Positions 29,125 through 38,422 are shown, counted from the stretch's first letter. The stretch is 64,000 nucleotides of DNA from Leptospira inadai serovar Lyme str. 10 (GCF_000243675.2 NZ_AHMM02000017.1:248001-312000); one strand, 5' to 3'. Made by a program: numbers and translations. The notes: generated from the letters alone by a model not told the origin.

Positions 29125-30948
29125 ATGTCTCACGATCTCCCGGAAAAAACAAGAGAAATATTCGGGAAAAAGCCGTACTTAGCACTCTATTTCCAAGAGC
29201 CAGCGCCTGTGCCTTTGCGATTCCGACTCGAACCTGCAAAAAATCCGGGAGAAGTATTTCTCTCTCGAGATGGAAGAGCCATGGCGAGTTCAGTCTCTCC
29301 ACTCACGCAGGCACTACGGCAATTGGAGAATACGAAGATTTCTGCGACCGATTTGATTGCAGTGCTCGGGTTAGGAAATCCTCATCTTATACGTGAAATC
29401 CATTCAAAATTAGAACCGGGGCAGATCCTTTTACTAGTCGATAAGGAAAGGGATTTATTGTTTCCGCTTTGGAACGATTGGTTAGAACCCGTCATGGACG
29501 TTCCCGGACGACATCTTTTTCTGGGGGAAAATTCTCTCTCTCTTCTTTGGAATTACGTCGAATCTCTTCCGGTGGAAAGAGTTTCGGGAATTCGAATCTT
29601 GCGAAACTCGGCCAGCATTTCTCAAGACGACCTTTTTTATGCGGAAGTCGACATGAGGCTCCGTAAAGTACTCTCCTCGAAAATGAGCGATCTCCTAACC
29701 AAGTTTGAATTCGAAAGAATCTGGGTGAAGAATAGCCTCGTGAATACCTCCAATTTTCTTTCTTCGAATAACCCGCGTACTCGCATAGAATCCTTAAAAG
29801 AAAAATTCGCGGGAGTTCCGTCTTTACTCGTTTCCGCCGGCCCGAATTTGAGACGTCAATGCGAATGGATTCGATCCGTGCGGGAAAAAGTTTTTATTCT
29901 TTCCTGCGATACCTCTCTGAAAGTTTTACTGAAGCATGGAATCGTTCCCGATGGAATTATGACTCTGGATGCGCAAACCCATTCTCTCTTCCATTTTCTG
30001 GGCGAAGATACTTCCCGAATTCCCCTCTTTGCCGATTTGGTTAGCTCCCCGCCGATCCTAAGAAACCAAAAATTTCAGTCCATTGTTCATAGTGTCACGG
30101 CGAAATATATCGTGGATGCGTCCGGCGAATTGAAACGGGAGGCGACCGCCGGAAGTCATAGTGCTGAGGCCTTGCTCGGCCGGATCGGAGACGTACAATC
30201 CGGCGGTAGCGTCGCGACGACCGCCTTCGATTTGTTGCGAGGATTGGGTTGTAGGCCGTGTTTTTTGGTGGGACAGGATCTCGCCTATTCCGGAAGGGAA
30301 ATCCATTCGACAGGAACTCATCATAACGAAAAATGGCTGACCCTAATAAACAGAAAAACTAGTTTAGAAAAAATTAATGAATCCGTGGTGAGAAAACGGG
30401 ATACCCGCTATGTGCCCTCGGTCGACGGGGGAGAAGTTCTTACGGATTACGTGTTGGATCTCTATCGGCATTGGTTCGAAGAATCCGCAAAAACTCTCGA
30501 ATTCCCCGTCTATAACGTGAATACTCAGGGAGCCAAGATCGAAAATACCGAGAATATCGGTCCCGAGTTCGCCTCCGAAATTCTAAGCCGCTTTCCGAAT
30601 CATGAATATTTCTGGAGGAATTTACCGGCATGGAAATCCGAAAACCTTCGTGAAATTTTACCCGAAGGTTCTCCCCAGGAATTCAGAGCCGACTTATTGC
30701 GAGTGATCGACACGATTCAAACTTCGTTCTCCAGCCCGGAAAAGAAGGACTCGACTTACGATTCTTTGCTCCGGGAATTTAAAACCCGTTTGATCGGTTG
30801 GGAAGATTTGGGCTATTTAGTGCGTAAGACGGAGGTTTATATACTTCGGCATCGAGATAGCTTGGAGGATTCCCGCAAAAAAGATCTATTTCTGGGTGCA
30901 ATTCTTAAGGAATTTGCCGGACTCAGACGTAAACTTCTAGCCGGTTAA
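29125..30948 (+). CDS. Maf/MptE-like (DUF115) motility-associated protein
   Basis: A 607-residue cytoplasmic protein of the family related to the archaeal MptE pyrophosphokinase and to motility accessory factor (Maf) glycosyltransferases. The diagnostic central block is [19 protein letters not shown], then [12 protein letters not shown] and the C-terminal [20 protein letters not shown], with the [12 protein letters not shown] segment between. Maf proteins glycosylate flagellin with nonulosonic acids in several genera; the same role here is inference, as no sugar genes are adjacent. The ATG at 29125 has an ideal TAGGAG site four bases away. It is divergent from smc and followed after 59 bases by srkA. 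Confidence 0.8.
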   Translation: MSHDLPEKTREIFGKKPYLALYFQEPAPVPLRFRLEPAKNPGEVFLSRDGRAMASSVSPLTQALRQLENTKISATDLIAVLGLGNPHLIREIHSKLEPGQILLLVDKERDLLFPLWNDWLEPVMDVPGRHLFLGENSLSLLWNYVESLPVERVSGIRILRNSASISQDDLFYAEVDMRLRKVLSSKMSDLLTKFEFERIWVKNSLVNTSNFLSSNNPRTRIESLKEKFAGVPSLLVSAGPNLRRQCEWIRSVREKVFILSCDTSLKVLLKHGIVPDGIMTLDAQTHSLFHFLGEDTSRIPLFADLVSSPPILRNQKFQSIVHSVTAKYIVDASGELKREATAGSHSAEALLGRIGDVQSGGSVATTAFDLLRGLGCRPCFLVGQDLAYSGREIHSTGTHHNEKWLTLINRKTSLEKINESVVRKRDTRYVPSVDGGEVLTDYVLDLYRHWFEESAKTLEFPVYNVNTQGAKIENTENIGPEFASEILSRFPNHEYFWRNLPAWKSENLREILPEGSPQEFRADLLRVIDTIQTSFSSPEKKDSTYDSLLREFKTRLIGWEDLGYLVRKTEVYILRHRDSLEDSRKKDLFLGAILKEFAGLRRKLLAG

Positions 30949-31007
30949 AGTTCTTCGAACCGACAAACACCCTTGCATTCTTTTCCTAATTATAAAGGAT
31001 AGCGTAC

Positions 31008-32054
31008 ATGGAAACGCCGGGCTTGGAATTTTATAATCGATTGGATATAGACTCCGTCCTATCCGCGGTAGAAGACGCAGGGTTTCCGGTGTCCGGACAT
31101 TGCCTGGCCTTAAATAGTTTGGAAAATAGAGTCTATGATGTCGGGCTGGAAGAGGGCGGCCATCTGATCGTAAAATTCTATCGTCCGGCACGTTGGAATC
31201 TGGATCAAATTCTGGAGGAACATTCCTTTCTTGCAGAATTGTCCGACGCCGAAATTCCGGTCATCGCTCCGATCAAACTCAAAGAAGGAACTACGATCCG
31301 AGAAACAAAAGGAATTTATTATACTCTTTGGCCGGCCCAAAAAGGAAGATTAGTGGAGGAATTGAACGAAGAGTCGTTGGTCGTACTAGGAAGGTTAGTG
31401 GCGAGAATTCATACTGTAGGCGCTGCGGCACCGGCAAAACACAGGCTCACTCTTACCGTTCGAAATTTCGGAGAAGAACCGTTGCGCTTTCTGATCGAAA
31501 AGGATTTTTTACCTTCTTCCCTTCGGAATCGTTACGAGACGGCCGCAGGCAAAGTGCTTCAATCCTTTCAGGAAAATGCAAAAAACGTTCCGTTTCATAG
31601 GATTCACGGCGATTGTCATAAAGGAAATTTAATACGAACCGACGAGGGTTTTTGCTTTATCGATTTCGATGACTTCGTGACCGGACCTGCGATCCAGGAT
31701 CTCTGGATGCTTCTGCCTTTCGGCGATTCCAAGGCCGATTATGAGAGGGAGATTTTCTTATCCGGCTATCGCGAATTTAGGGATTTTTCCGACAGTTGGT
31801 TTTATCTTGTCGAACCCTTGCGCGGATTACGGTATATTCATTATTCTGCATGGATTGCGAAGCGATGGGAGGATCCGTCTTTTCCGAACGCGTTTCCTCA
31901 TTTCGGCTCGGACGAATATTGGGAAAGAGAAACGACCGATTTGGAGAGGCTTACGTCCGGTTTGGTACGGGAGGGACGTCTCTCCGAGGGAGTACCATCT
32001 GTCGCGGAAGTTCAAGAATTAACGAACAAGGATTTCTTCTGGGATCTGGAATAG
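31008..32054 (+). CDS. srkA: Stress response kinase A (YihE/RdoA family)
   Basis: A 348-residue protein kinase of the choline/aminoglycoside-kinase-like fold. The nucleotide lysine lies in GGHLIVKFYRP; the catalytic loop is RIHGDCHKGNL (HGDCHxxN) and the metal-binding motif is FCFIDFDDFVTGPAIQDLWML, both characteristic of SrkA. In E. coli SrkA protects cells during envelope and oxidative stress; the substrate is uncertain. Length is close to E. coli (328). Its TAG stop lies directly against repeat copy 4, which follows in the same direction. Confidence 0.9.
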   Translation: METPGLEFYNRLDIDSVLSAVEDAGFPVSGHCLALNSLENRVYDVGLEEGGHLIVKFYRPARWNLDQILEEHSFLAELSDAEIPVIAPIKLKEGTTIRETKGIYYTLWPAQKGRLVEELNEESLVVLGRLVARIHTVGAAAPAKHRLTLTVRNFGEEPLRFLIEKDFLPSSLRNRYETAAGKVLQSFQENAKNVPFHRIHGDCHKGNLIRTDEGFCFIDFDDFVTGPAIQDLWMLLPFGDSKADYEREIFLSGYREFRDFSDSWFYLVEPLRGLRYIHYSAWIAKRWEDPSFPNAFPHFGSDEYWERETTDLERLTSGLVREGRLSEGVPSVAEVQELTNKDFFWDLE

Positions 32055-32056
32055 CA

Positions 32057-32171
32057 GAGGACAGAACATCGACAAGCGGAGTTTCCATGTTCTATAGAAA
32101 GATTCTTAGGTTATCAGTGGATTTTTCCTCTACTTCTACTGCCTTCCCAACATCTAGCAGCTACTGTCGTC
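32057..32171 (+). repeat. Dispersed 3'-end repeat, copy 4 (short form)
   Basis: A 115-base element with inverted ends GAGGACAG/CTGTCGTC starts two bases after the srkA stop, in the same direction. It lacks the 23-base CTGTC-bracketed tail of copies 1-3 and 7. Shares the internal segments ACAAGCGG, CCATGTTCT and CATCTAGCAGCTACTGTC with the others. Confidence 0.85.
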
Positions 32172-32187
32172 AGTCCTCTGTCTTCTG

Positions 32188-32306
32188 TGTGGGAGCTCCC
32201 ACAAAAAAGTTTTTATAAAAAATGCTTGGCAGATCCAGAGATTTATGATATGGAAACCAAGCACCCTCTCCCACGAGCCCTCCTCCGCCACCCGAAATCA
32301 GGGTGG
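32188..32306. repeat. Palindrome plus GC-hairpin repeat, second copy
   Basis: A perfect 16-base palindrome TGTGGGAGCTCCCACA (32188-32203) is followed about 100 bases on by a hairpin CCACCC/GGGTGG with a seven-base loop (32288-32306). The same pair of features with nearly the same spacing occurs at 11430-11554, so these are two diverged copies of one element. Confidence 0.55.
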
Positions 32307-32377
32307 GGGCCTGCCGAATAACCCGCACTAGTACGACCTAGTACCGCACCAGAGATGTACAAGGCCACCGGAAGACT

Positions 32378-32491
32378 GAGGACAGAACATCGACAAGCGG
32401 AGATTCCATGTTCTTCAAGAAAAATTCCTGTGTACAGGGGATCTTTCCCCTACCTCCGCTGCCTTCCCAACGTCTAGCGGCTACTGTCCTC
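32378..32491 (+). repeat. Dispersed 3'-end repeat, copy 5 (short form)
   Basis: A 114-base copy with perfect inverted ends GAGGACAG/CTGTCCTC. Internal inverted segments GCGGAG and CTCCGC could pair, giving an RNA hairpin. It does not follow a gene directly. Confidence 0.85.
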
Positions 32492-32659
32492 TGAAGCGGC
32501 AACGATGTGTAGGGTGCGAAGCAGTCGCAGCGCTTGCGGATATCAGTTTATGTTAAGAGAAAAGAGTCGCTGAGACCGTAGCGAAAGCGGAGCCCGGAGC
32601 AGCGTGACCCGCAACGAAGTAAGGGGGCCGCCCGTGCTGAGGACAGAGGACGGAAGACT

Positions 32660-32773
32660 GAGGACAGAACATTAATGAGCAAGGTTTCCATGCTCTGGAG
32701 AAAGATTCCTGCGTTACAATAGATCTTTCCCCTACCTCGGCTGCTTTCCCAACGTCTAGCAGCTACTGTCCTC
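32660..32773 (+). repeat. Dispersed 3'-end repeat, copy 6 (short form)
   Basis: A 114-base copy with perfect inverted ends GAGGACAG/CTGTCCTC, preceded by GAGGACAGAGGACGGAAGAC short direct repeats. Same orientation as copies 4 and 5. Confidence 0.85.
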
Positions 32774-32893
32774 TGTCTTCTGGATAAAAATAAACCTCCG
32801 GAGTGGTCCCCAAAGAAAATGCAGCCCGGAAAAATCGGGAATAGGCTTCATTTTTCGTTTGATATAAGAGAATAAATATCCAATATAGCAGAT

Positions 32894-34108
32894 ATGGACT
32901 TCTTAGGAACTCGACATGCAGAAGTGCTGCCATTCTTCCAGCCCATTCTTTCGGTAGAAGACGGAACCATTTTCGGGCACGAGGTTCTTGCGCGAATCAA
33001 AACCGATCGGGGATGGGAAAGCGGCGGCTATTTGTTTTCCCAAGAAAGCGGTTTGTCCGATCAGGATCTTACCGCATTCGAATCTTCGATATGGCAATCC
33101 TCAATGAGGAAAATCCGAGGATTGTCGGTTAAACATCACCTTTTTCTAAATATCTCGCCGAATCGATTGTACAGAGAATTGGAAAACGAACGAATCGATT
33201 CTTTTCGTCTTCTTAGATTCGCGAGGGAATTCGAGATCGAACCTAAGCAAATCATTCTAGAGATTACCGAAGAGGAATTCACGGGGAGCTTGGACTCTCT
33301 TAGAATTGCAGCCGATTTACTTCGAGCCTACGGATTTAGAATCGCCTTGGATGATTTAGGTTCGGAAGCGTCGGGGATCGAAAGGGTCGGTTTGCTCCGT
33401 CCGGATTTTTTAAAGATGGATCTTAGATTGATTCGCGCTTCCACTCGATCTCCTTCGGTAAGGACAGTCATGGAACATATTCGCGATCTTGCTTTTTCCT
33501 TAGGAGCTTCAGTCTTGTACGAAGGTTTGGAAACTCGGGAAGAAATGTATTTCGCTTTGGAAGGAGGAGCTCGGTTTCTGCAAGGATATCTTTTGCAAGA
33601 ACCCTCGCCGGAACTTTCGAATCATAAAAACACTCCCTCCTTAATTAAGGAAATGGTCAATTTCTTTCATGAGAAAAAGACCGAGCAAATTTCCGTGGAA
33701 ATCGCCTTCGAAAAAAAGATCCGTGATATGCTCCGAGAAATTCTGAATCCGTTTCCTATAATAAAAATCGCAAGCAGGTATATCATCGACGCATATACTA
33801 TCTTTACGGCTTTGAAGGAAATTCACCGCGCTTACGTCACCGATTCGAAAGGAACACAACTTTCTCCGTATTACGTGCGAACCGCCGAAGATTCATTTCG
33901 GGAAAATAGCCATGGAATCGGAAAAAACTGGTCCTACCTTCCTTACTTTTATAAACAACTTAAGGATTCGTTGAGAAAACCGGAAGATTGGGGAGTCAGC
34001 GATCGTTATTACGATAACGAAACGGTCAAGGATCTAATCGTTTTTAGCAAAGAAGTCGAACCCGGCGTCTATGTTTTCTTAGATATAGCGGCCCCGAAGA
34101 TTCTTTAA
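32894..34108 (+). CDS. EAL-domain protein with YkuI-like C-terminal sensor domain
   Basis: A 404-residue cyclic-di-GMP phosphodiesterase-like protein. The EAL domain (about 10-245) reads EVL at E30 in place of EAL, keeps the Asn in LFLNISPN, the Glu in LEITEEE, the DD pair in IALDDLG, the Lys in FLKMD, the Glu in YEGLET and Gln in FLQGYLLQ. The loop after DD, normally DFGxGxS, is DLGSEAS, which may weaken dimer-coupled activity. The C-terminal 140 residues (HRAYVTDSKGTQLSPYYV ... GVYVFLDIA) resemble the PAS-like domain of Bacillus YkuI. No membrane segment is seen, so it is cytosolic. Confidence 0.87.
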   Translation: MDFLGTRHAEVLPFFQPILSVEDGTIFGHEVLARIKTDRGWESGGYLFSQESGLSDQDLTAFESSIWQSSMRKIRGLSVKHHLFLNISPNRLYRELENERIDSFRLLRFAREFEIEPKQIILEITEEEFTGSLDSLRIAADLLRAYGFRIALDDLGSEASGIERVGLLRPDFLKMDLRLIRASTRSPSVRTVMEHIRDLAFSLGASVLYEGLETREEMYFALEGGARFLQGYLLQEPSPELSNHKNTPSLIKEMVNFFHEKKTEQISVEIAFEKKIRDMLREILNPFPIIKIASRYIIDAYTIFTALKEIHRAYVTDSKGTQLSPYYVRTAEDSFRENSHGIGKNWSYLPYFYKQLKDSLRKPEDWGVSDRYYDNETVKDLIVFSKEVEPGVYVFLDIAAPKIL

Positions 34109-34191
34109 ATGTGAAAATAATCGAATCGTTCGGGTAAATATTGATTTGTGTACGAGTATTGAAAAATTTGTCCAAGAAGGATCTCTCTTTT

Positions 34192-34413
34192 ATGGACCCG
34201 TTATCCGTGCAACTACTGCAAGATATATATTCCTCCACGCAAACCGGAGGATTTCTTACCATGCGAGAATTGGAAATCGAAACCGCCGTATCCGAATGGA
34301 AGCTACGTCCTTTCTTAGAGGATTTGAAAGAAGGACGGCTCATCCACGAGCATCCGGAAGGATTTCAAGTCGCCCCGAAAGGTAGGCAATTCTATGAAAG
34401 TCGGTGGGGATAA
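34192..34413 (+). CDS. Small winged-helix-like protein, unknown function
   Basis: A 73-residue protein from the ATG at 34192, which has AAGGA about nine bases upstream; a TTG at 34141 would add 17 residues. The sequence (LLQDIYSSTQTGGFLTMREL, AVSEWKLRPFLEDLKEGRLI) has the helix-turn-helix then basic-strand pattern of a winged helix, ending in GRQFYESRWG. Such a size suggests a DNA-binding or adaptor protein. It follows the EAL gene by 83 bases in the same direction and could be cotranscribed. No family name can be given. Confidence 0.65.
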   Translation: MDPLSVQLLQDIYSSTQTGGFLTMRELEIETAVSEWKLRPFLEDLKEGRLIHEHPEGFQVAPKGRQFYESRWG

Positions 34414-34449
34414 TCCTATTCGATTAATCAGTTGTTAAGCGAAATATCA

Positions 34450-35364
34450 TTAGGATTCTCCGACCTGAACTTCTCCCTTTTTAGTCCGATTCCCGTTCAA
34501 AATCAAAACCGCGCTTACTGCAAGACTACCTCCGAAAATGGTCGTAAGGTTAGGAACTTCTCCCAGAAAAATCCAGCTACCCAAGACCGCAGTCGCAGGA
34601 ACGAGGAATATGAAGGAACTCGCGATACGGGAACCGAGTTTTGTCGACGCGAAAAAATAGACGGTCGTTCCGAACGTCGTCGAGATTACGGAAAGATACA
34701 AGATCTGACCCCAAAATATCCAATCCTGGGAAAATGCATTCGATAAACCGTGAGGAAGAGCGAATATAAAATCGAAAACCGTTCCGATCGTGAATACGTA
34801 AAAGCTATAAACCAGAGGGGAAATTTTTTGACCGGTGCTATGGCTATTCATACTCAGAATGGCCCAACTGAACGCGCATAACAAAAAGAAAATATTTCCG
34901 GATTGAAAGATCCCTTCCGTCGGTTTGTCCCAAATATGCAATAATACGAGACCGCCCAATAAACCGAGTAGTAGGCCAAAGGCATCCTTCCTTCCCGGGT
35001 ACTGCTTTTGCAGTAAATGCGATAGTACGTAAGTAAAGATGGGATTCATCGTGGTCACCAGTACTCCTCCCGCACCTGCAAATCCGCTGCTTAAGCCCAG
35101 CAAAAAGAATTGGTTGTAAGCCGTATACAATACCCCGCCGACGCAAACTTGGAAAAAAGATTTTTTATCCGGAAGTCGCAGGGACTCTTTTCTCCAAAAG
35201 AGAATCGGAAGTATGGAAATCGCGGTGGCTAAAAATCTCCAAAAAATAATCACATTCGGATGTTCCATTCCAACGATGCTTTTTGCCGACGGCCATGCAA
35301 AGCCCCAAGAGATCATTGCGATAACGAGAAGAACGTAGAATTTTACGGAAGAAGTAATTTGCAT
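34450..35364 (-). CDS. EamA-family (DMT) transporter
   Basis: A 304-residue inner-membrane protein of ten helices made of two EamA repeats, each of five. Diagnostic pieces are the first-helix MISWGFAWPSAKSIV, then FWRFLATAISILPI, AGAGGVLVTTMNPIFTYVLS at the end of repeat one, and ASSFIFLVPATAVLGSWIFLGE in repeat two. Members export amino acids, nucleosides or drugs; the substrate cannot be told. It converges on the small winged-helix gene with a 36-base gap. Confidence 0.92.
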   Translation of the reverse strand: MQITSSVKFYVLLVIAMISWGFAWPSAKSIVGMEHPNVIIFWRFLATAISILPILFWRKESLRLPDKKSFFQVCVGGVLYTAYNQFFLLGLSSGFAGAGGVLVTTMNPIFTYVLSHLLQKQYPGRKDAFGLLLGLLGGLVLLHIWDKPTEGIFQSGNIFFLLCAFSWAILSMNSHSTGQKISPLVYSFYVFTIGTVFDFIFALPHGLSNAFSQDWIFWGQILYLSVISTTFGTTVYFFASTKLGSRIASSFIFLVPATAVLGSWIFLGEVPNLTTIFGGSLAVSAVLILNGNRTKKGEVQVGES

Positions 35365-35487
35365 CGAGTTACGAGGACTCCCGATACCAGCTTTTATAAT
35401 GAAACGGGTCGTTCAATCGAATTTGCCGAAAGCGGAAAAAGAGAATCCGGTTCGAATCCGAGCGATTCGAATTTTATCCACTAAGCA

Positions 35488-36177
35488 TTAGAGTTTATTC
35501 GCAAGAATGTAATTCCTGAGCGATTCCAGATTGATTCGCTCTTTTTGGAATTGCAGACTATTTAACGTCAGCGATAGATTATTTTCCCGATCCTTGTAAT
35601 TATTGATTTTCATCACCGGATTAATGATACTCAGTACGATATCCCTTTCCACCAAGGCCCCCGCGACCGAAACATAAACGGAATTGTCTCCGTTAGTTTG
35701 CATATTCTTCGGTACTTCAAATCGATGAATCAGAGATTCCTTACGCGAAGTCTTAAGAACTACGTAAAACGGATCGATCGGAAAAAGTAGCCCGTTCTTT
35801 TCCTGGTATTCTTTCTGCCAGAGATAATGAAATCCTAGAATCATCTTAACCGAATTCTTCATTCCTTTTTCGGTTAGGAATTCGCTCTTTTTAGTGAATA
35901 CGAATTGCGTGGCCTTATCTCCGGAACTGAAAATATACTGCCCTCTAAAGTCGTTGAAATTCTCGACCTTACCGGCAAGAATCGTGATGAAGCTTAAGTC
36001 CCCTCGATTGATTCCGAGTACGGTCAGATTCTCATTGGTAGCGATCAGGATATTAGGATCCAATTGGCCGTATTGAAAGACGGAATTCGGCGGTAAGGGG
36101 ACGGTCGAATTACCGGATCCCGAGGAGCAGCCTATAAAAAGCAGTAATCCGCAAAGTAAGATAAATCGTTTTTTCAT
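35488..36177 (-). CDS. Putative lipoprotein, unknown function
   Basis: A 229-residue protein starting at the ATG 36177, which has an excellent GGGAGG site five bases upstream; the frame is open six codons further but lacks such a site. The signal peptide MKKRFILLCGLLLFIGC ends in the lipobox LFIGC, followed by a Ser/Gly spacer (SSGSGN), so it should be lipidated by Lgt. The mature part is strand-rich, with repeated Asn/Val/Ile patterns, and has no recognised domain. It is monocistronic, 123 bases from the transporter gene. Confidence 0.82.
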   Translation of the reverse strand: MKKRFILLCGLLLFIGCSSGSGNSTVPLPPNSVFQYGQLDPNILIATNENLTVLGINRGDLSFITILAGKVENFNDFRGQYIFSSGDKATQFVFTKKSEFLTEKGMKNSVKMILGFHYLWQKEYQEKNGLLFPIDPFYVVLKTSRKESLIHRFEVPKNMQTNGDNSVYVSVAGALVERDIVLSIINPVMKINNYKDRENNLSLTLNSLQFQKERINLESLRNYILANKL

Positions 36178-36312
36178 CGCACCTCCCAAAAGCACGAACG
36201 TTTAAAAATCCGCTTTACGGTTCTTTCCTATAACTATCTCAATAATGAGACGTTCGAGTCGATGCGTTTGGGAAAAAGCCCGGGAAACCGCCGAGCATTC
36301 GGTCATCAAAAA

Positions 36313-36525
36313 TTATGCATTCATATCTATGAGATAGCCGCGCCTGAGCATCTGGTCGTCCGTGTTAACTCCGACCTTCGCGATCGATTTCGGCCCGGTA
36401 ACGACGGAATCCAAGTTTGTCAAAGGGTGAAGACGATCGGGCATATTTCGAATCGTGAATTCGGATTGGGAGAATTGGCGTGCCGCCCGATTATTGCTCC
36501 CGGCTGCGTTGATTTCTTGTAGCAT
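36313..36525 (-). CDS. Small protein with its own promoter, unknown function
   Basis: A 70-residue frame on the minus strand, MLQEINAAGSNNRAARQFSQ onward, with a balanced composition. An AAGGAAA site lies ten bases before the ATG, and a good sigma-70 promoter lies just upstream (36548-36575). The overlapping plus-strand frame lacks these. No family is recognised. It fills much of the gap between the lipoprotein and the BASS transporter; the remaining bases 36178-36312 show nothing clear. Confidence 0.55.
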   Translation of the reverse strand: MLQEINAAGSNNRAARQFSQSEFTIRNMPDRLHPLTNLDSVVTGPKSIAKVGVNTDDQMLRRGYLIDMNA

Positions 36526-36547
36526 TCTGCGAATTTCCTTTTTTTTA

Positions 36548-36575
36548 ATTATATCCTTTCCGAAAAACCTTGTAA
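36548..36575 (-). promoter_or_regulatory. Sigma-70 promoter of the small gene at 36313
   Basis: On the minus strand, TTACAA (-35, 36570-36575) and a perfect TATAAT (-10, 36548-36553) are 16 bases apart. The predicted start is about 15 bases upstream of the ATG at 36525. Confidence 0.6.
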
Positions 36576-36585
36576 AGCTGGAAAA

Positions 36586-37650
36586 CTAGGAATTAGTCAA
36601 CTTCTTATCGACGTATCCGGCGACCACATGCTGAATCAAATTATAAAAAATAATCGGGAGCATTACCGAGGGATGGTCCACTAAACTTAAGGAAGCTAAT
36701 ACTAACCCTGTTCCGTTATTATTCATCCCAAGCCCGAAAACCAAGGAAGAACGTTCCGAATCGGAACTTTTAAATATTCTAGAAAGCACGAACCCCGTAA
36801 AAAAAGCGAAGGCGCATAATCCGCCCGTAATTAAAACGGTCACGAATAAAAAATCCCAATCCGGTTCCCGAAATACTCCCGGCAAGACGACCGAAGCATT
36901 CGAATAATTTAAAATTAGTAAATTAAGCAAATTGGCATCCTTGATCGGCTTCTTCGCGACCTCGATAGAAGTCTTAGGCAGTAAAAAGTGAAGGCCGATA
37001 CCCGCAACCGTCGGAACCAGAACGGATAGAAATAAGAATGCTCCGATGCCATCGTTCGCAATTTCGTGCAAATCTTCCGAATAATCTCCGGTCGTAATAA
37101 ACCCGATCGAATGCAAGCCGATAGGAGTCGTCACCGGGCTTAGGATCGTCGAAAAAACGACAAGCCCTAAACTCAGTGCAAGGTTCCCGTTCGATTTTTG
37201 AGACCATGCCGTAGAGGACGCGGCAATCGGCATGGAAGCGATGAGCGCAAGTCCGACAAGAATATTCTGCACTTCGTCGGGATTATGCCAAAATATCATT
37301 AACAGGGAAACGAAATACGTAAACGCGATCGGAATCGATAAATTGGAGAATAATCCGACGATCAGGAGAGTCGGCCGCTTAAATAAATTCATCAATTCGG
37401 ATCTGTGAATTCCTAATCCGGCATTAAAGAGCAGCAAGGAAAGAAGAACTAAAGATAAGGAAACCTTAATGTTTCCTCCTCCGAATAGGTGAAATTGTCC
37501 GAAATCGGTGTCTCGAATAAGCAGGCCCAACTGCGGAAAGGCTCCTCCGATGACGTAAGAAGCGATGATGCAGTAAAAGAAACGCTCGTGGATGAATTTA
37601 AAAAAAGATTCTATCGATTCTGAAACCTTATTCCGAAAGCCTTGATTCAT
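36586..37650 (-). CDS. Bile acid:sodium symporter (BASS) family transporter
   Basis: A 354-residue inner-membrane protein with nine or ten helices. It matches the BASS fold in its first half (LVLLSLLLFNAGLGIHRSEL, then FSNLSIPIAFTYFVSLLM, LIASMPIAASSTAWSQ) and in the conserved C-terminal GLGMNNNGTGLVLASLSL and IIFYNLIQHVVAGY segments. Members carry bile acids, pantoate, pyruvate or other organic acids with sodium; substrate unknown here. Its start overlaps the stop of the upstream gene (37647-37650), so the two are coupled. Confidence 0.85.
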   Translation of the reverse strand: MNQGFRNKVSESIESFFKFIHERFFYCIIASYVIGGAFPQLGLLIRDTDFGQFHLFGGGNIKVSLSLVLLSLLLFNAGLGIHRSELMNLFKRPTLLIVGLFSNLSIPIAFTYFVSLLMIFWHNPDEVQNILVGLALIASMPIAASSTAWSQKSNGNLALSLGLVVFSTILSPVTTPIGLHSIGFITTGDYSEDLHEIANDGIGAFLFLSVLVPTVAGIGLHFLLPKTSIEVAKKPIKDANLLNLLILNYSNASVVLPGVFREPDWDFLFVTVLITGGLCAFAFFTGFVLSRIFKSSDSERSSLVFGLGMNNNGTGLVLASLSLVDHPSVMLPIIFYNLIQHVVAGYVDKKLTNS

Positions 37651-38339
37651 AGAGCTTCACCTTCCCACCTAGGATAAATCATTTCTTCGTCCTCGTTCGA
37701 TTCGACAAGTTGCACCATCGGGACATCCTCCAATAAATGAAACCCTCGAGGTTCCTGCACAAACTCCGGGAAATATTCGAAAAATAATTTGGTCGCTATG
37801 ATCCTATAGGATGCGGGATAATAAGCCTTAAAGGAATCGGTAAAATCCAGCTCCGGGAGTTGATGAAATTGGATTTTATCTTCGAAGTTAATAAAATCCT
37901 GTTTTGAAAAACCGATATCCCTGGATACGATTTCGTCCTTGAGCATAATCCAATCCAATTTAAATCGCATTCGATACCCCTGGAAAGCGGAAGAACGCTG
38001 CATTAAATTAACGATTCTCATTAAAGGATATTCCAAACGGGAATAGGGAGTCAGATATACCATCAAATATCTCTGGCTAAAACCGAGGGGCTCCCAAACA
38101 CGTTCGGGTATCGTTTTCAGTTGGGAATCGGCTTTTAAACCTTCCAGCATAGAATGCAGGGTAGGAGCGTTTTTTTTCTCGGTGAAGAATTCCTGTATCG
38201 CGATCTCGCCGAATTCGCCGAAATACAACCATTTATAAAAATCCTGAATTTCGAGATTCGGATGCCCTGTCAGGAACTGATTTAGGCTAGAGATCTTTTC
38301 CTCTCTAGTCCTATTTTCGTCGATTTCCCTGTGGATCAT
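37647..38339 (-). CDS. Cytoplasmic protein, unknown function
   Basis: I do not recognise this 230-residue protein. It has no signal or membrane segment and is rich in Phe, Tyr and Glu (QDFYKWLYFGEFGEIAIQE, YLMVYLTPYSRLEYPLMR, ATKLFFEYFPEFVQEPRGF). The C-terminus is acidic (ESNEDEEMIYP). The four-base overlap with the downstream BASS transporter suggests a functional link, perhaps an associated regulator, but no motif shows it. The start is an ATG at 38339. Confidence 0.75.
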   Translation of the reverse strand: MIHREIDENRTREEKISSLNQFLTGHPNLEIQDFYKWLYFGEFGEIAIQEFFTEKKNAPTLHSMLEGLKADSQLKTIPERVWEPLGFSQRYLMVYLTPYSRLEYPLMRIVNLMQRSSAFQGYRMRFKLDWIMLKDEIVSRDIGFSKQDFINFEDKIQFHQLPELDFTDSFKAYYPASYRIIATKLFFEYFPEFVQEPRGFHLLEDVPMVQLVESNEDEEMIYPRWEGEAL

Positions 38340-38422
38340 ACGCGAACAACCGGCTCAACCCTAACATTTGACACCTGCGATTTCAACCTTAAAATTAAGG
38401 ACGAAATCGCTTCAAACGTAGG

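Larger units (their letters stand above)
32055..32893. other. 839-base repeat-filled intergenic region
   Basis: No gene is supported between srkA and the EAL gene. In order it holds repeat copy 4, a perfect palindrome at 32188-32203, a GC hairpin at 32288-32306, repeat copy 5, a GC-rich stretch with GTAGCGAAAGCGGAGCCCGG-like sequence (32500-32640), GAGGACAG-type short repeats, and repeat copy 6. The last 120 bases (32774-32893) are AT-rich, with TATAAG at about 32863 as a possible -10 for the EAL gene. Confidence 0.7.

Noticed and set aside
29050..29133. Longer N-terminus for SMC
   Set aside because: The extra 28 codons do not match the family and overlap the start of the divergent Maf-like gene; [12 protein letters not shown] is the standard SMC beginning.
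32055..32893. Degraded insertion sequence
   Set aside because: The inverted-ended units are only about 114 bases and carry no transposase-like frame or remnant; they fit short non-coding repeats better.
36262..36522. An 86-codon plus-strand frame opposite the small gene at 36313
   Set aside because: No ribosome binding site or promoter was seen, whereas the opposite frame has both.
38387..38400. Inverted repeat CCTTAA-AA-TTAAGG upstream of an unknown gene
   Set aside because: The two-base spacer gives no hairpin and no second copy was found, so an operator claim would be weak.
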